Notes under the pieces: generated by a model
Told to the model about the DNA's origin: nothing
Databases searched by the model: none
The model's input: only the letters and a program-made list of their open reading frames with translations
Assembly (NCBI RefSeq): GCF_900103325.1
Contig: NZ_FMXM01000003.1
Location: forward strand, 124,001-188,000
DNA from: Mesorhizobium qingshengii
Lineage (GTDB): Bacteria; Pseudomonadota; Alphaproteobacteria; Rhizobiales; Rhizobiaceae
Length of the DNA stretch: 64,000 nucleotides
Reading direction: 5' to 3'
Program-made: the position numbers and the translations under genes
In this document: positions 38,601-47,774 of the stretch, one piece after another
Layout: the number at the start of each line of letters is the position of its first letter
Position numbering within the stretch: the stretch's first letter is position 1

Positions 38601-39143
38601 TTAAAGAATCTTGGTCACCAGTTTGTCCAGCCGGGAGTTCTCCCGGTAAGCCAGCCGCACCATGATGGCGCCCGCGACGCCAGTGATGGCCCCGCCGACA
38701 ACGTCGGTCAGGTAGTGCGTCCCGATGTAGATTCTCGACCAGCAGATCAGCAATGCCATGACGAGAAGCGCAATCGTCCGGCGCGGCAGACCTTGCATCG
38801 CAAAGGCCGCGACAATCGCAATGGTGGCTGTCGCGTGATCGGACGGGAATGACCAGTCTGCGCTGGGCGCAATCAACAGATGCGTCACACCGGCATCGTA
38901 GGGCCGTATCCGATGCACGAAGAGAAGAATGAACTGGTTGACCGCAAGACCCAGCAGGAACGCCAGGCCGGCCGAAACCGCCGCATGACGAACATGGTGG
39001 CGGTCGACCTTCGCCCACCATTGCAGGACCACGGCCAGCACCATGAGGGGAACGCCGATTTGTGAGATACCGACCATTGCTTTATCAAGCAAAGGGCTGA
39101 TACCGGCCGCGGCGTTTATCCAGTGCGTTAAAGCTGCATCCAT
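38601..39143 (-). CDS. PAP2-family membrane phosphatase, probable undecaprenyl-diphosphatase
   Basis: 180 aa with five to six membrane helices. The three PAP2 motifs are in order: 'VHRIRPYD' (C1 Arg-Pro), 'PSDHA' (C2 catalytic His) and 'SRIYIGTHYLTDV' (C3 with catalytic His and Asp). It resembles BcrC-type undecaprenyl-diphosphatases that recycle the lipid carrier at the outer face of the inner membrane. A BacA-type enzyme (uppP, 52206) is also in the window. Divergent from the DUF2127 gene, starts 38 bases apart. Confidence 0.87.
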   Translation of the reverse strand: MDAALTHWINAAAGISPLLDKAMVGISQIGVPLMVLAVVLQWWAKVDRHHVRHAAVSAGLAFLLGLAVNQFILLFVHRIRPYDAGVTHLLIAPSADWSFPSDHATATIAIVAAFAMQGLPRRTIALLVMALLICWSRIYIGTHYLTDVVGGAITGVAGAIMVRLAYRENSRLDKLVTKIL

Positions 39144-39181
39144 TTGGCGTCGGTCTCCTCGATTGGTCGTGAGGTGAATTT

Positions 39182-39664
39182 TTGAAGCCCGTCGATGAAC
39201 ACCGCATCCATCAGATTTTTGAAGTCAGCGTCTGGCTCAAGGGCGCGCATGCCCTGATCGAGTGCATCGGCGGGATACTGCTCTATGTCATCACCACCGA
39301 CACCATTGCCATCTGGGTCAAGGCTCTCACCCAGGAGGAATTGATCGAAGATCCGAACGATTTCATCGCGGGACATCTGTTGCAGATGGCAAGCCATTTT
39401 TCGATCGCCAGCAAGGAGTTCTACGCCTTCTACCTGCTCAGCCACGGCCTGATAAAGCTGGCCCTGGTTGCTGGCCTCCTGAGAGGCAAGCTCTGGTCGT
39501 ATCCGGCATCGCTCGCGGCATTGGGCCTGTTCATGGTCTATCAAGTCTACCGCTACTCCTACACCCATTCGTTCGGCCTGCTCGTCCTGACCGTCTTCGA
39601 CGCCGCCGTCATGGTGCTGATCTGGCATGAGTGGAAGATCGTGCGACAACACAAGCCGGCATGA
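39182..39664 (+). CDS. DUF2127 membrane protein
   Basis: 160 aa with four membrane segments; 'VSVWLKGAHALIECIGGILLY', 'KEFYAFYLLSHGLIKLALVAGLLR' and 'WSYPASLAALGLFMVYQVYRY' fit the DUF2127 family of unknown function. The start is TTG at 39182: GAGGTGA sits about 5 bases ahead, no in-frame ATG occurs until the middle of the protein, and the upstream frame is blocked by TGA. Confidence 0.82.
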   Translation: MKPVDEHRIHQIFEVSVWLKGAHALIECIGGILLYVITTDTIAIWVKALTQEELIEDPNDFIAGHLLQMASHFSIASKEFYAFYLLSHGLIKLALVAGLLRGKLWSYPASLAALGLFMVYQVYRYSYTHSFGLLVLTVFDAAVMVLIWHEWKIVRQHKPA

Positions 39665-39771
39665 AGGTTGAACTGCCGGCTGCAAACGCCTGGTCGCAAG
39701 GAGCGCCCTGTTGCCGGGGAACCCCACGCACCGTTGGACATTGTGTTCCAGGACAGGAACTGGAGGACATG

Positions 39772-39945
39772 ATGACAAGAGCCCTCGACGTGAATGACAA
39801 CACCGCGCAAGATCCGAAGCGCCCGCCGCAAACGCAGACCGGCGACACGCTCAAGAAAAAGATGGTCCAAGGCAAAGCCTTGCAGGTGAACGAAAACAGC
39901 GTGGAAAACCAGGAAACCGCCCCGCCGCCTAAACGGCGAGACTGA
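39772..39945 (+). CDS. Small hydrophilic protein of unknown function
   Basis: 57 aa. The second ATG of ATGATG at 39769-39774 has GGAGG five bases ahead, a strong signal. The product is rich in Asn, Gln, Lys and Pro (for example 'DVNDNTAQDPKRPPQTQTGD'), with no hydrophobic segment. No family recognised. It may be co-transcribed with the DUF2127 gene 107 bases upstream. Confidence 0.5.
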   Translation: MTRALDVNDNTAQDPKRPPQTQTGDTLKKKMVQGKALQVNENSVENQETAPPPKRRD

Positions 39946-39978
39946 TCGAAGAGAGGGCTGGGCTCTGGAGCCCAGTCT

Positions 39979-40018
39979 CCGGACGGAAAACCGTTTCACG
40001 CTTTCCTGAGATTGTTCA
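39979..40018. repeat. Mosaic repeat family A, partial copy
   Basis: On the minus strand it reads TGAACAATCTCAGGAAAGCG followed by TGAAACGGTTTTCCGTCCGG, a diverged left half of the element at 12423-12528. Its edge coincides with the TGA of the cytochrome b561 gene. Confidence 0.7.
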
Positions 40019-40558
40019 GGAGCCCGTCGCTTCCGGCAGCATTCGCTTGAGCACGTCGTCCTTGCGGATGAAATGATGCCAGAGGGCCGCCGCCGCGTGC
40101 ACTCCGGCAAGGATGAGGATCAGATTGGCGCAGAGGCTGTGCAGCTCCTTGATGAACCGGGCCGTGTCGCGGTCGGGAGTAACCGGAGCCGGGATGGTGA
40201 ACAGGCCAAAGAAGCTCAAGGCGTCGCCCCTGTACCACGTCAGCAGGATGCCAAGAACCGGAATGGCCACGAGCAGCCCATAGAGCAGCAGATGCGCGAT
40301 CTTTGCCGCCCATCGTTCAAGCTCTGACATTTCCCTCGGCAGCCCTGGCGTTCCCAGCATCAGCCGCAGGCCGACGCGGATGACGACCAGCGCGAACAGC
40401 AGCAGCCCAAACGAGATATGAAGCCACCAGACGAGCGCACGACCGGGGTCGCCGCGCGGAAAAAGCTCCTCCATGTAGGTCAAGCCATAAAGGCCGATGA
40501 CCAGCGCAAACACCGCCCAGTGAATGGCCTTCTGGGCGCTTGTATAGGTAGGGTTCAT
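40016..40558 (-). CDS. Cytochrome b561 family protein
   Basis: 180 aa with four membrane helices and several histidines placed as heme b ligands: 'AIHWAVFALVIGLYG' (His13), 'WWLHISFGLLLFALVVIRVGLRL', 'ELHSLCANLILILAGVHAAAALWHHF'. Prokaryotic cytochrome b561 proteins carry electrons from quinol or act as superoxide:ubiquinone oxidoreductases. The C-terminus 'KDDVLKRMLPEATGS' is common in the family. Its stop overlaps a mosaic repeat. Confidence 0.92.
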   Translation of the reverse strand: MNPTYTSAQKAIHWAVFALVIGLYGLTYMEELFPRGDPGRALVWWLHISFGLLLFALVVIRVGLRLMLGTPGLPREMSELERWAAKIAHLLLYGLLVAIPVLGILLTWYRGDALSFFGLFTIPAPVTPDRDTARFIKELHSLCANLILILAGVHAAAALWHHFIRKDDVLKRMLPEATGS

Positions 40559-40783
40559 GCGAGTCTTCCAGTTTTGAATGATTCCAAACTAGCCGCGATC
40601 ATGTCAAAGCTTTGTCTGGCGGCGATCCCTTTTTGGTCGCACTCGATGACACAGGTATGATTCCGCTGAAGGAAGCGTCCGAGGATCGGGCTCCGGTGAT
40701 CGTGATTTGCCGGACACTGGAACAGGAAACCTGTCAGTTCGCTGACAGTCGGGCAGCGGACGACGCCTATGCGTCAGACAAGG

Positions 40784-40807
40784 AAAAGCCCGGACGAACC
40801 GGGCTTT
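40784..40807 (-). terminator. Terminator downstream of the UBP zinc-finger gene
   Basis: AAAGCCCGG-ACGAA-CCGGGCTTT hairpin followed on the minus strand by four T. It lies about 30 bases after the stop at 40839. The stem and loop are identical to those of the terminator at 43003-43030. No gene is supported in the rest of 40559-40838. Confidence 0.75.
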
Positions 40808-40838
40808 GGGGCTCCGGGCGCCATCTGGCAGGCGCCGC

Positions 40839-41147
40839 TCAATAGAAGCGCGGGATCGGACCGTTCTGTGGCGTGGTATCGTCGCCGAGGTCGAGAAAGA
40901 CCTCGTCGACATAGCACCATCCCCAGCCTTCCGGCGGATCATAGCCCTCGATGATCGGGTGGCGGGTCGCGTGAAAATGCTTGGTGGCGTGACGGTTGGG
41001 CGAGTCGTCGCAGCAGCCGACATGACCGCAGGTGCGGCAGAGCCGCAGATGCACCCATTCCGAACCGCTCTTCAGGCATTCCTCGCAGCCGAGCGCGCTC
41101 GGCGTCACGTCCTTGACCTCAGCAGCATGTCTGCATTCATCCGCCAT
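40839..41147 (-). CDS. UBP-type zinc finger protein
   Basis: 102 aa consisting of one ZnF-UBP domain, the fold that in eukaryotes binds the free C-terminus of ubiquitin. Visible ligands follow the family order: 'ECRHAAEV', 'GCEECLKSGSEWVHLRLCRTCGHVGCCDDSPNRHATKHFHATRHP'-type Cys/His set (about eight), and the aromatic 'GWGWCYVDEVF'. ATG 41147 is chosen with GGGAGA ahead. It is the next gene after the CNBD-reductase on the same strand. Its bacterial ligand is unknown. Confidence 0.9.
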   Translation of the reverse strand: MADECRHAAEVKDVTPSALGCEECLKSGSEWVHLRLCRTCGHVGCCDDSPNRHATKHFHATRHPIIEGYDPPEGWGWCYVDEVFLDLGDDTTPQNGPIPRFY

Positions 41148-41179
41148 CACACTCTCCCGATCCGTTCAGGCTCAACTAT

Positions 41180-41258
41180 TCCTTTTGCGCAATTCCCAAG
41201 GGAAAGCGCCATCCGCTTTCCCGGGAAAACCGTTACACACTTTTCCTGGAATTGCTCT
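41180..41258. repeat. Mosaic repeat family A copy overlapping the reductase 3' end
   Basis: On the minus strand it starts AGAGCAATTCCAGGAAAAGT and continues through CGGTTTTCCCGGG to GGGAATTGCGC. It is closely similar to the copy at 12423-12528 in the left half. The last seven codons and stop of the reductase gene lie inside it. Confidence 0.8.
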
Positions 41259-42924
41259 GCGTGGCGTGGCTGCCGTCTTGCGCGAGATATGCATGCAATG
41301 CCGCGACCACCTGGGCGCCCTCGCCGACAGCCGCCGCGACGCGTTTGACCGAGCCGGAGCGGACGTCGCCGATGGCAAACACCCCGCTGCGGCTCGTCTC
41401 CATCACGCCATGCGCCGATCCGAGGTCCGATCCGGTGCGCACGAAACCCCTGGCATCCAGCGCCACGTTGCAGTTCGCCAGCCAGTCCGTATTCGGGTCG
41501 GCGCCGATGAACAGGAAGAGATGGCGGATCGGGCGCGTCGTCTGCACGCCGCTCGCACGGTTGCGCCAACGCACACTGGCAAGATTGCCCTCGTTGCCTT
41601 CCAGCGCCTCGATCTCGGTTTCGGTCAGGATCTCGATGTTCGGCTGCGCCTTGATGCGCTCGACCAAATAGCGCGACATGCTTGCCTCGAGGCTGCCGCC
41701 GCGCGCAAGCAGCGCCACCTTGCGCACATGGCTGGCCAGATAGACCGCCGCCTGCCCGGCCGAATTGCCGGCGCCGACCAGTGCCACTTCCTGGCCGCCA
41801 CAAAGCCGTGCTTCGATCGGCGACGCCCAGTAGTGCACCGACGTTCCTTCGAACTGCGCCAGGTTGGCGACATCGAGCCGGCGATAGCGCGCGCCGCTGG
41901 CGATCACCACCGCGCGCGTCCGCACGCCCTCGCCGTCGCCGACATCGAGCGCGTAACGGGCGCCGTCGGTCGCGGCGCTCAGCAGCTTCGCCTCGTCCGG
42001 TATCACCATTTCGACGCCGAACTTCTGCGCCTGGTTGTAGGCGCGCGCCATCAGCGCCATTCCCGAAATACCGGTGGGGAAGCCGAGATAGTTCTCGATG
42101 CGCGAGGAGGCGCCCGCCTGCCCGCCAAAGGCACGGCAATCGAGCACGATCGTCGACAGCCCTTCGGAAGCCGCGTAGACGGCGGCCGCCAGCCCCGCCG
42201 GCCCGGCGCCGACGATGGCGACGTCGTACAGCCTGGAAGCATCGATCGGCCGCAGCAGGCCGATGCAACGGGCGAGATCCTTCTCGCCGGGGTTGAGCAA
42301 CAGCCTGCCGTTCGGACACAAAACGATCGGCAGATGATGAGGATCGACGTCGAAGCGCTCGACCAGGGTTTTCGCGCAGGGATCGGTATCGGAATCAAGC
42401 ACGCGGTGCGGCTGGCCGCTGCGGGCCAGGAACCCCTGCAGCCGCAACACGTCGCCATTGTCGACGGGACCGATGATGATCGGCCCGCTGGTGGCGCTTT
42501 CCAACAGCCCGACACGGCGCAGGATCAGCGCCCGCATGATGCGCTCGCCGAGATTGGCTTCCTGCACCATCAGGTCGCGCAGTCTGCGCGAGGGGATGAC
42601 GAACGCCTCGACCGGCTCGGCGGCCCGCGCATTCACCAGCGAGGGGCGGGCCGAAAGCTGGGCCAGCTCGCCGACGAAGCTGCCCGGACCGTGGGTGACG
42701 ATCGTTTCACGCCGGCCGAGCCCGCCATCCTGGGTGATGTCCACCCTGCCCGACAGAACGACGATCAGGCCGGGCGCCACATCGCCGGCGGTGACGATGT
42801 GTTCGCCAGCGGCGTAGGCGCTGGCCTCCCCGAACCGGCGCATGCGATCGATGTCGGCCTCAGCCAGCGTGGGGAAGGCCTGGTCGCGACGGGCGCCAAA
42901 GATTGCGGTGGCGGACTGGGACAT
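41233..42924 (-). CDS. cNMP-binding-domain fused thioredoxin-reductase-like FAD oxidoreductase
   Basis: 563 aa. N-terminal CRP-like cyclic-nucleotide-binding domain (about 25-140: 'YAAGEHIVTAGDVAPGLIVVLSGRVDI', 'GSFVGELAQLSARPSLVNARA'), then a thioredoxin-like linker domain, then a two-dinucleotide-fold reductase ('DVAIVGAGPAGLAAAVYAASEGL', 'RIENYLGFPTGISG', 'VALVGAGNSAGQAAVYLAS', 'GVFAIGDVRSGSVKRVAAAVGEG'). The redox CxxC of thioredoxin reductase is not evident, so the electron acceptor is probably different. ATG 42924 starts MSQSATAIFG; the longer open frame just runs through the tRNA-Leu gene. The last residues, SNSRKSV, come from a mosaic repeat. Confidence 0.88.
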   Translation of the reverse strand: MSQSATAIFGARRDQAFPTLAEADIDRMRRFGEASAYAAGEHIVTAGDVAPGLIVVLSGRVDITQDGGLGRRETIVTHGPGSFVGELAQLSARPSLVNARAAEPVEAFVIPSRRLRDLMVQEANLGERIMRALILRRVGLLESATSGPIIIGPVDNGDVLRLQGFLARSGQPHRVLDSDTDPCAKTLVERFDVDPHHLPIVLCPNGRLLLNPGEKDLARCIGLLRPIDASRLYDVAIVGAGPAGLAAAVYAASEGLSTIVLDCRAFGGQAGASSRIENYLGFPTGISGMALMARAYNQAQKFGVEMVIPDEAKLLSAATDGARYALDVGDGEGVRTRAVVIASGARYRRLDVANLAQFEGTSVHYWASPIEARLCGGQEVALVGAGNSAGQAAVYLASHVRKVALLARGGSLEASMSRYLVERIKAQPNIEILTETEIEALEGNEGNLASVRWRNRASGVQTTRPIRHLFLFIGADPNTDWLANCNVALDARGFVRTGSDLGSAHGVMETSRSGVFAIGDVRSGSVKRVAAAVGEGAQVVAALHAYLAQDGSHATQSNSRKSV

Positions 42925-43002
42925 GGTTTGAGCGTAGCGAAGCGGCCGCAGAGTTTGAAGCGGTTTGTTCGGGACTAGCCGGGAGGGGAGGTCGGCGGCA
43001 AC

Positions 43003-43030
43003 AAAAAAGCCCGGACGAACCGGGCTTTTT
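43003..43030 (-). terminator. Terminator downstream of tRNA-Leu
   Basis: AAAAAGCCCGG-TTCGT-CCGGGCTTTTTT on the minus strand, about 45 bases after the tRNA 3' end and upstream of the reductase gene. Flanking A and T runs make it potentially bidirectional. Confidence 0.85.
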
Positions 43031-43073
43031 CTTTGGGTTTCTGAACCATATCGAGCGGTTCGAAACGGGAATT

Positions 43074-43158
43074 TGGTGCCCAGAAGAGGACTCGAACCTC
43101 CACTCCTTGCGGAACACGGACCTGAACCGTGCGCGTCTACCAATTCCGCCATCTGGGC
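43074..43158 (-). tRNA. tRNA-Leu (anticodon CAG)
   Basis: The minus strand begins GCCCAGATGGCGGAATTGGT and ends GGTTCGAGTCCTCTTCTGGG followed by an encoded CA-CCA end. The acceptor stem pairs GCCCAGA with TCTGGGC, the long variable arm (TGTTCCGCAAGGAGT) marks a class II tRNA, and the anticodon loop TTCAGGT contains CAG, which reads CUG. Length 85 with CCA. Translation of this tRNA gives the well-known false N-terminus MAELVDAHGSGPC in the overlapping frame. Confidence 0.96.
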
Positions 43159-43233
43159 TGGTGCGGGCTCATGTAAGCGGGCAAGCGATGTGTGTCAACG
43201 CGCTTTTTTCAAAGCGGTTTGCCGCTTGCCGGC

Positions 43234-43854
43234 TCAGCTCTCCAGCACTTCCTTGGAAGCCACGGTCGAATCGGCGTTGAGCGTGTAGATGATCGGCACG
43301 CCGGTGCCGAGTTCCAGCTTGACGATCTCCTCGCCCGACTTGCCGTCGAGCGCCATGATCAGCGCGCGCAGCGAGTTGCCGTGCGCGGCGACCAGCACCG
43401 TGCCGCCGCGCAGCACGTGCGGCTGCAAATCATGCAGGTAGTAGGGCCAGACACGCGCGCCGGTGTCCTTCAGGCTCTCGCCGCCGGGTGGCGACACGTC
43501 ATAAGAGCGGCGCCAGACATGCACCTGCTCCTCGCCCCACTTCTTGCGGGCATCGTCCTTGTTGAGGCCGGAAAGGTCGCCATAGTCGCGCTCGTTGAGC
43601 GCCTGGTCGCGGATGGTCTTCAGGTCGCTCTGGCCGACCGCGTCGAGAATGTGCTGGCAGGTTTTCTGAGCCCGGATCAGCGCCGAGGTGAAGGCGATGT
43701 CGAATTTCAGGCCGCGCGCCTTGAGCTTCTGCCCGGCGGCCTTGGCCTCGGCGTGGCCCAGCTCGGTCAGGTCGACGTCGCGCCAGCCGGTGAACAGGTT
43801 CTTCAGGTTCCATTCGCTCTGACCGTGGCGCACGAGCACGAGGGTTCTCGACAT
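43234..43854 (-). CDS. gpmA: 2,3-bisphosphoglycerate-dependent phosphoglycerate mutase
   Basis: 206 aa, the short alphaproteobacterial form. Catalytic '[10 protein letters not shown]' (phosphohistidine near residue 10), '[20 protein letters not shown]', '[18 protein letters not shown]' and '[15 protein letters not shown]' (second His). Interconverts 3- and 2-phosphoglycerate. It is the last gene of the glk-ABC-dapB-gpmA group; a mosaic repeat separates it from dapB. Confidence 0.96.
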   Translation of the reverse strand: MSRTLVLVRHGQSEWNLKNLFTGWRDVDLTELGHAEAKAAGQKLKARGLKFDIAFTSALIRAQKTCQHILDAVGQSDLKTIRDQALNERDYGDLSGLNKDDARKKWGEEQVHVWRRSYDVSPPGGESLKDTGARVWPYYLHDLQPHVLRGGTVLVAAHGNSLRALIMALDGKSGEEIVKLELGTGVPIIYTLNADSTVASKEVLES

Positions 43855-43868
43855 GTTTGCTCCCTACA

Positions 43869-43922
43869 AGGGCAATTCCAGGAAAGGCGGTTTTCCGTCC
43901 GGAATTGCGTTAAGACAAAGAG
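43869..43922. repeat. Mosaic repeat family A, short copy between dapB and gpmA
   Basis: GGCAATTCCAGGAAA followed by GGCGGTTTTCCGTCCGGAATTGCGTTAAGACAAAGAGGT. It matches the left two-thirds of the element at 12423-12528 but lacks a few bases at the AAGTGTGAAAC step. It lies 14 bases upstream of the gpmA start, so it is in that gene's leader. Confidence 0.8.
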
Positions 43923-43938
43923 GTGTGGATGGTCCGCC

Positions 43939-44781
43939 TCAGCTCAGGCCGAGCACGTCCCGCATCGAATACAGTCCTGGCTTCCTGCCACGCGCCCACA
44001 GCGCCGCCTTGACGGCGCCGCGGGCGAAGATGGCGCGGTCCTCGGCATGGTGGGACAGCGTGATGCGCTCGCCGGTGCCGGCCAGGATTACGCTGTGATC
44101 GCCGACCACCGAGCCTCCGCGCAAGCTGGCGAAGCCGATCGAGCCCACTTTTCGCACGCCGGTATGGCCGTCACGGACACGCACATCATTGCCGGCCAGC
44201 GGCACGCCGCGTCCGGTGGCGGCGGCTTCGCCGAGCAGCAGCGCCGTGCCCGACGGCGCGTCGACCTTGTGCTTGTGGTGCATCTCGAGGATCTCGATGT
44301 CGAAATCGTCGGCGTCGAGCGCGCGCGCCGCCTGTTCGACCAGCACCGCCAACAGATTGATGCCGAGGCTCATATTGCCCGACTTGACGATCGTCGCGTG
44401 GCGCGCCGCCGCCTCGATCCTAGCATTATCTTCGGCCGAGCAGCCGGTCGTGCCGATGACATGGACGATGCGCGCCTGCGCCGCGTAGCCGGCGAACTCG
44501 ACGGTCGAGGCCGGCGTGGTGAAATCGAGCACGCCGTCGGCCCTGGCGAAGACCGGCAGCGGATCGGCGCTGATCGGCACGCCGATGCGGCCGATGCCGG
44601 CCAGTTCGCCGGCATCCTTGCCCAGATGGGGCGAATCCGCACGTTCGACCGCGCCGATGACGCGGGCGCCGCGAATGGTGTGGATGGCGCGGATCAGCGT
44701 CTGGCCCATGCGGCCGGCCGCGCCGACCACCACGAGGCCCATGTCGGTTGCTGGCGTGTCGGTTGCGGGCGTGTCGCTCAT
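43939..44781 (-). CDS. dapB: 4-hydroxy-tetrahydrodipicolinate reductase
   Basis: 280 aa. NAD(P)H-binding '[17 protein letters not shown]', 'GTTG' loop, catalytic '[20 protein letters not shown]' and '[10 protein letters not shown]' are all present. It catalyses the second committed step of lysine and meso-diaminopimelate synthesis. The N-terminus carries an unusual 5-residue duplication ([10 protein letters not shown]) encoded by a 15-bp direct repeat, so the true start could be further in. Start overlaps the stop of the ABC transporter gene. Confidence 0.96.
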   Translation of the reverse strand: MSDTPATDTPATDMGLVVVGAAGRMGQTLIRAIHTIRGARVIGAVERADSPHLGKDAGELAGIGRIGVPISADPLPVFARADGVLDFTTPASTVEFAGYAAQARIVHVIGTTGCSAEDNARIEAAARHATIVKSGNMSLGINLLAVLVEQAARALDADDFDIEILEMHHKHKVDAPSGTALLLGEAAATGRGVPLAGNDVRVRDGHTGVRKVGSIGFASLRGGSVVGDHSVILAGTGERITLSHHAEDRAIFARGAVKAALWARGRKPGLYSMRDVLGLS

Positions 44782-46691
44782 GTCGTGCTCCCGGCGATGC
44801 TCTGCGTCTCGATGTCTTGTGATGGGATTGGCGCCGAAGTCTGGATCGGCGCGGCGTCGTCGACAAGCCCCAGACCCTTGATGCCCTGCACCCTGTGGAA
44901 GCGCGCGTAGACGCTGTGCGGATCGGCCATCAGCGAGGCATGGGTGCCTTCCTCGACCAGCCGGCCCTGTTCCATGACGACGATGTGGTCGGCATTGACC
45001 ACCGTCGACAGACGATGCGCGATGACGATGGTGGTGCGCCCTTCCATGACCGTTGTCAGCGCCTGCTGGACGCGCGCCTCGGCCTCGTTGTCGAGCGCCG
45101 ATGTCGCCTCGTCGAGCAGCAGGATCGGCGCCTGCCGCACGATGGCGCGGGCGATCGACACGCGCTGGCGCTGGCCGCCCGACAGCGTCACGCCGTTCTC
45201 GCCGACCGGCGTGTCATAGCCCTGCGGCTGCTGGCGGATGAAATCGTCGGCCGCGGCCTGCCGCGCGGCCTGTTCGATTTCGGCGTCGGTGGCGCTCAGC
45301 CGGCCGTAGCGGATGTTGTCGCGGATGCTGCCTTCGAACAGATAGGGCTGCTGCGAGACATAGGCGATCGAGTTGCGCAGCGACTGCTTGGTGACCTTCG
45401 AAATGTCCTGGCCGTCGATCTCGATCGTACCCGCCTCGACGTCGTGGAAGCGCTGCAGCAGCGCCACCAGCGTCGTCTTGCCGGCGCCCGAGGCGCCGAC
45501 GATGGCGGTCACCTTGCCGGCGGCGGCGACAAAAGTCAGATCCTGCAGCACCGGCGCCTCCTCGACATAGCGGAAGGACACGTTGTTGAAACGCACTTCG
45601 CCGGAGGTGAATTTTGCCTCGGCGGCTCCCGCCACATCACCTTGCTGCGGCTCCAGGTCGAGAAGCTCGTAGATCATGCGCGCATTGACCAGCGCGCGCT
45701 CCATGCCGACCTGCATGCGCGCCAGCCGGCGGGCCGGATCATAGGCGAGCGTCAGCGCCGTGATGAAGGAAAAGACTGCGCCCGGCGGCTGGCCAAGAAC
45801 GGTGGCCCGGTAGCCGGAATAGGCGATGACGCTGGCGAAGGCGACACCGGCCAGCATTTCGGAAATCGGCGTCAGCCGCTCCGAGACGCGGGCGATCTTG
45901 TTCGACCGCTGTTCCGCGTCGTTGGCAAGCTTGCCGATGCGGCGCGCCAGTTCGTCCTCCATGGTGAAGGCCTTGACGATGGCGATCCCTTGCGTCGCCT
46001 CCTGCATGGCGCCGATCAGCCGCGAATTGATCTGCACCGATTCGCGGGTGATGCGCCGCACCCGGCGCATCAGGTAGGTGACGGTGTAGATCAGCGGCGG
46101 CCCGATCAGCAGCGAACTGAGCGAGAGTACCGGGTCCTGATAGATCATGACGCCGACCAGACCGACCAGCGAGACGGCGTCGCGCGCGATCGACGTCACC
46201 GTCATCGACAAAAGGTCGCGAATGCCGTTGACGTTCTCGTTGATCTGCGCTGCCAGCCGCCCGGAGCGGGTGTCGTTGAAGAAGCTGACGCCAAGCTTCA
46301 TCAGATGATTGAAGATGCGCTGCTGGTAGCGCGCCACCAGATTGTTGCCGATCCTGGCCATCGTCACCGCCTGGCCGTAGCCGGCAAGGCCGCGCAGGAT
46401 GAAAGCCCCCAGAAGTGCTGCGCAGATCCATGGGATCAGATCGCCGCGCCGTTCATAGAATATCTGATTGACGACCGGGCTCATGATCCAGGCGGAGAGG
46501 GCCGTCGTCGCGGATACGGTCAGCAGGCAGAGGATCGTGAAAATATACGCCCCTCGATAGTCGCGGCCGTTCTCCTCGAGGATGCGGCGGATGACCGCCA
46601 CGATCTCGCCCGCACGGGGTTTCGACAGGTTGGGGGGTGGAAGTGTCAAATCGGAGCGCTTCGTAGGTTTTCGCTTCCCGCGGCCGGGCAA
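44778..46691 (-). CDS. ABC exporter, fused permease and ATPase (MsbA/LmrA-like)
   Basis: 637 aa. Six membrane helices in the first 330 residues, including the coupling-helix region '[25 protein letters not shown]', then an ATPase with Walker A '[14 protein letters not shown]', Q-loop, signature '[15 protein letters not shown]', Walker B '[12 protein letters not shown]' and the switch His in 'VIAHRLSTV'. Type IV exporters of this class move lipids, polysaccharide precursors or drugs outward; the substrate is not known. A basic, proline-rich N-terminus precedes the first helix. Between glk and dapB on one strand. Confidence 0.93.
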   Translation of the reverse strand: MPGRGKRKPTKRSDLTLPPPNLSKPRAGEIVAVIRRILEENGRDYRGAYIFTILCLLTVSATTALSAWIMSPVVNQIFYERRGDLIPWICAALLGAFILRGLAGYGQAVTMARIGNNLVARYQQRIFNHLMKLGVSFFNDTRSGRLAAQINENVNGIRDLLSMTVTSIARDAVSLVGLVGVMIYQDPVLSLSSLLIGPPLIYTVTYLMRRVRRITRESVQINSRLIGAMQEATQGIAIVKAFTMEDELARRIGKLANDAEQRSNKIARVSERLTPISEMLAGVAFASVIAYSGYRATVLGQPPGAVFSFITALTLAYDPARRLARMQVGMERALVNARMIYELLDLEPQQGDVAGAAEAKFTSGEVRFNNVSFRYVEEAPVLQDLTFVAAAGKVTAIVGASGAGKTTLVALLQRFHDVEAGTIEIDGQDISKVTKQSLRNSIAYVSQQPYLFEGSIRDNIRYGRLSATDAEIEQAARQAAADDFIRQQPQGYDTPVGENGVTLSGGQRQRVSIARAIVRQAPILLLDEATSALDNEAEARVQQALTTVMEGRTTIVIAHRLSTVVNADHIVVMEQGRLVEEGTHASLMADPHSVYARFHRVQGIKGLGLVDDAAPIQTSAPIPSQDIETQSIAGSTT

Positions 46692-46727
46692 TTCGGCACC
46701 CCTCTTAACGCCAAGGAGCCGGCTTGC

Positions 46728-47774
46728 CTATGCCTTGGCTTGACTAACTTCGTCGCGCCAGCGCCGGCCCGCCGTCTGGACGCCGAACAGCGAGGGGTTG
46801 CGGGCATAGGCGGCAAGGCCCAGGAGCGCCGCCAGCGGATGGGTTATCACGTAGACGGGCATGGTGCGCATCAGCGCGCTGTGCGGCGCCTTGTCCTCGA
46901 AGGCGGCGCGGAAATTCCCGGCTTTCAGCGCCGGCACGATCTTCTGCGCGATGCCGCCGGTGAGGAAGACGCCGCCTCGGCTCATGAACACCAGAGCGAG
47001 GTCGCCGGCGGTGCGCCCGAGGCAGGTGACGAAGGTCTCCAGCGCTTCCTGCGCGACGGGATCGGTCTTGGCCAGCGCCGCCGCGGTGATCTCGGCTGGC
47101 GTGGTGAAGGGCGACGGCTTGCCGTCCGCCTTGGCCACCGCCCGGTAGACGTTGACGAGGCCGCGTCCGCACAGGATCTGCTCGCCCGAAATGCGGCCCT
47201 CGAGCTTCTCGATATGCGGGAAAACCTCGAAATCGCGCGGTGTGCGCGGGCCGATATCCATGTGGCCACCCTCGCCGGGCACCGGTATCCAGTGACGCAG
47301 CGCATAGACCAGCCCGGCGACGCCGAGCCCGGTTCCGGGACCGAGCACCACGCGCCCGGCATTGGGCTCCGGCGCCCCGCCGCCGATCTTTTCCATGTGC
47401 TCCTCGCCGAGCGCGACGACGGCCAGCGCCTGTGCCTCGAAATCGTTGAGCACGACGATGTCGCTCAATCCCAAGCTGGCGAACATCTGCCTGGGCTTGA
47501 CGATCCAAGGGCAGTTGGTGAGCTCGATCTCGTCGCCATCTACCGGGCCGGCCACCGCCAGCACCGCTGAATTGGGGTGAACCGACGAGCGGTCGAGCAC
47601 CGCCGCCTGGATCGCCTCGTCTATGGTGTTGTAGTTGGCGGTCTGGACGATGGTCGGCTCACCGGCCTCGGAATTGGCGTCGAGCACGATCGAGAAGCGC
47701 GCATTGGTGCCGCCAATGTCGCCGATCAGGATCGGAAACCGCAGCAAAGTATCGTCATCGCCTGTGCCTGGCAT
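46728..47774 (-). CDS. glk: Glucokinase
   Basis: 348 aa of the proteobacterial Glk family. '[15 protein letters not shown]' (ATP phosphate loop), '[20 protein letters not shown]', '[12 protein letters not shown]' with catalytic Asp, '[14 protein letters not shown]' and '[23 protein letters not shown]'. Phosphorylates glucose with ATP, feeding the Entner-Doudoroff route usual in rhizobia. It starts the glk-ABC-dapB-gpmA gene group; the ABC gene follows after 36 bases. Confidence 0.95.
   Translation of the reverse strand: MPGTGDDDTLLRFPILIGDIGGTNARFSIVLDANSEAGEPTIVQTANYNTIDEAIQAAVLDRSSVHPNSAVLAVAGPVDGDEIELTNCPWIVKPRQMFASLGLSDIVVLNDFEAQALAVVALGEEHMEKIGGGAPEPNAGRVVLGPGTGLGVAGLVYALRHWIPVPGEGGHMDIGPRTPRDFEVFPHIEKLEGRISGEQILCGRGLVNVYRAVAKADGKPSPFTTPAEITAAALAKTDPVAQEALETFVTCLGRTAGDLALVFMSRGGVFLTGGIAQKIVPALKAGNFRAAFEDKAPHSALMRTMPVYVITHPLAALLGLAAYARNPSLFGVQTAGRRWRDEVSQAKA

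Noticed and set aside
42925..43152. 76-residue N-terminal extension of the CNBD-reductase beginning MAELVDAHGSGPC
   Set aside because: This is translation of the tRNA-Leu gene and its terminator; the real start is ATG 42924.
44895..47570. 891-codon plus-strand frame over the ABC exporter and glk
   Set aside because: Crosses two clear genes on the other strand and shows no domain.
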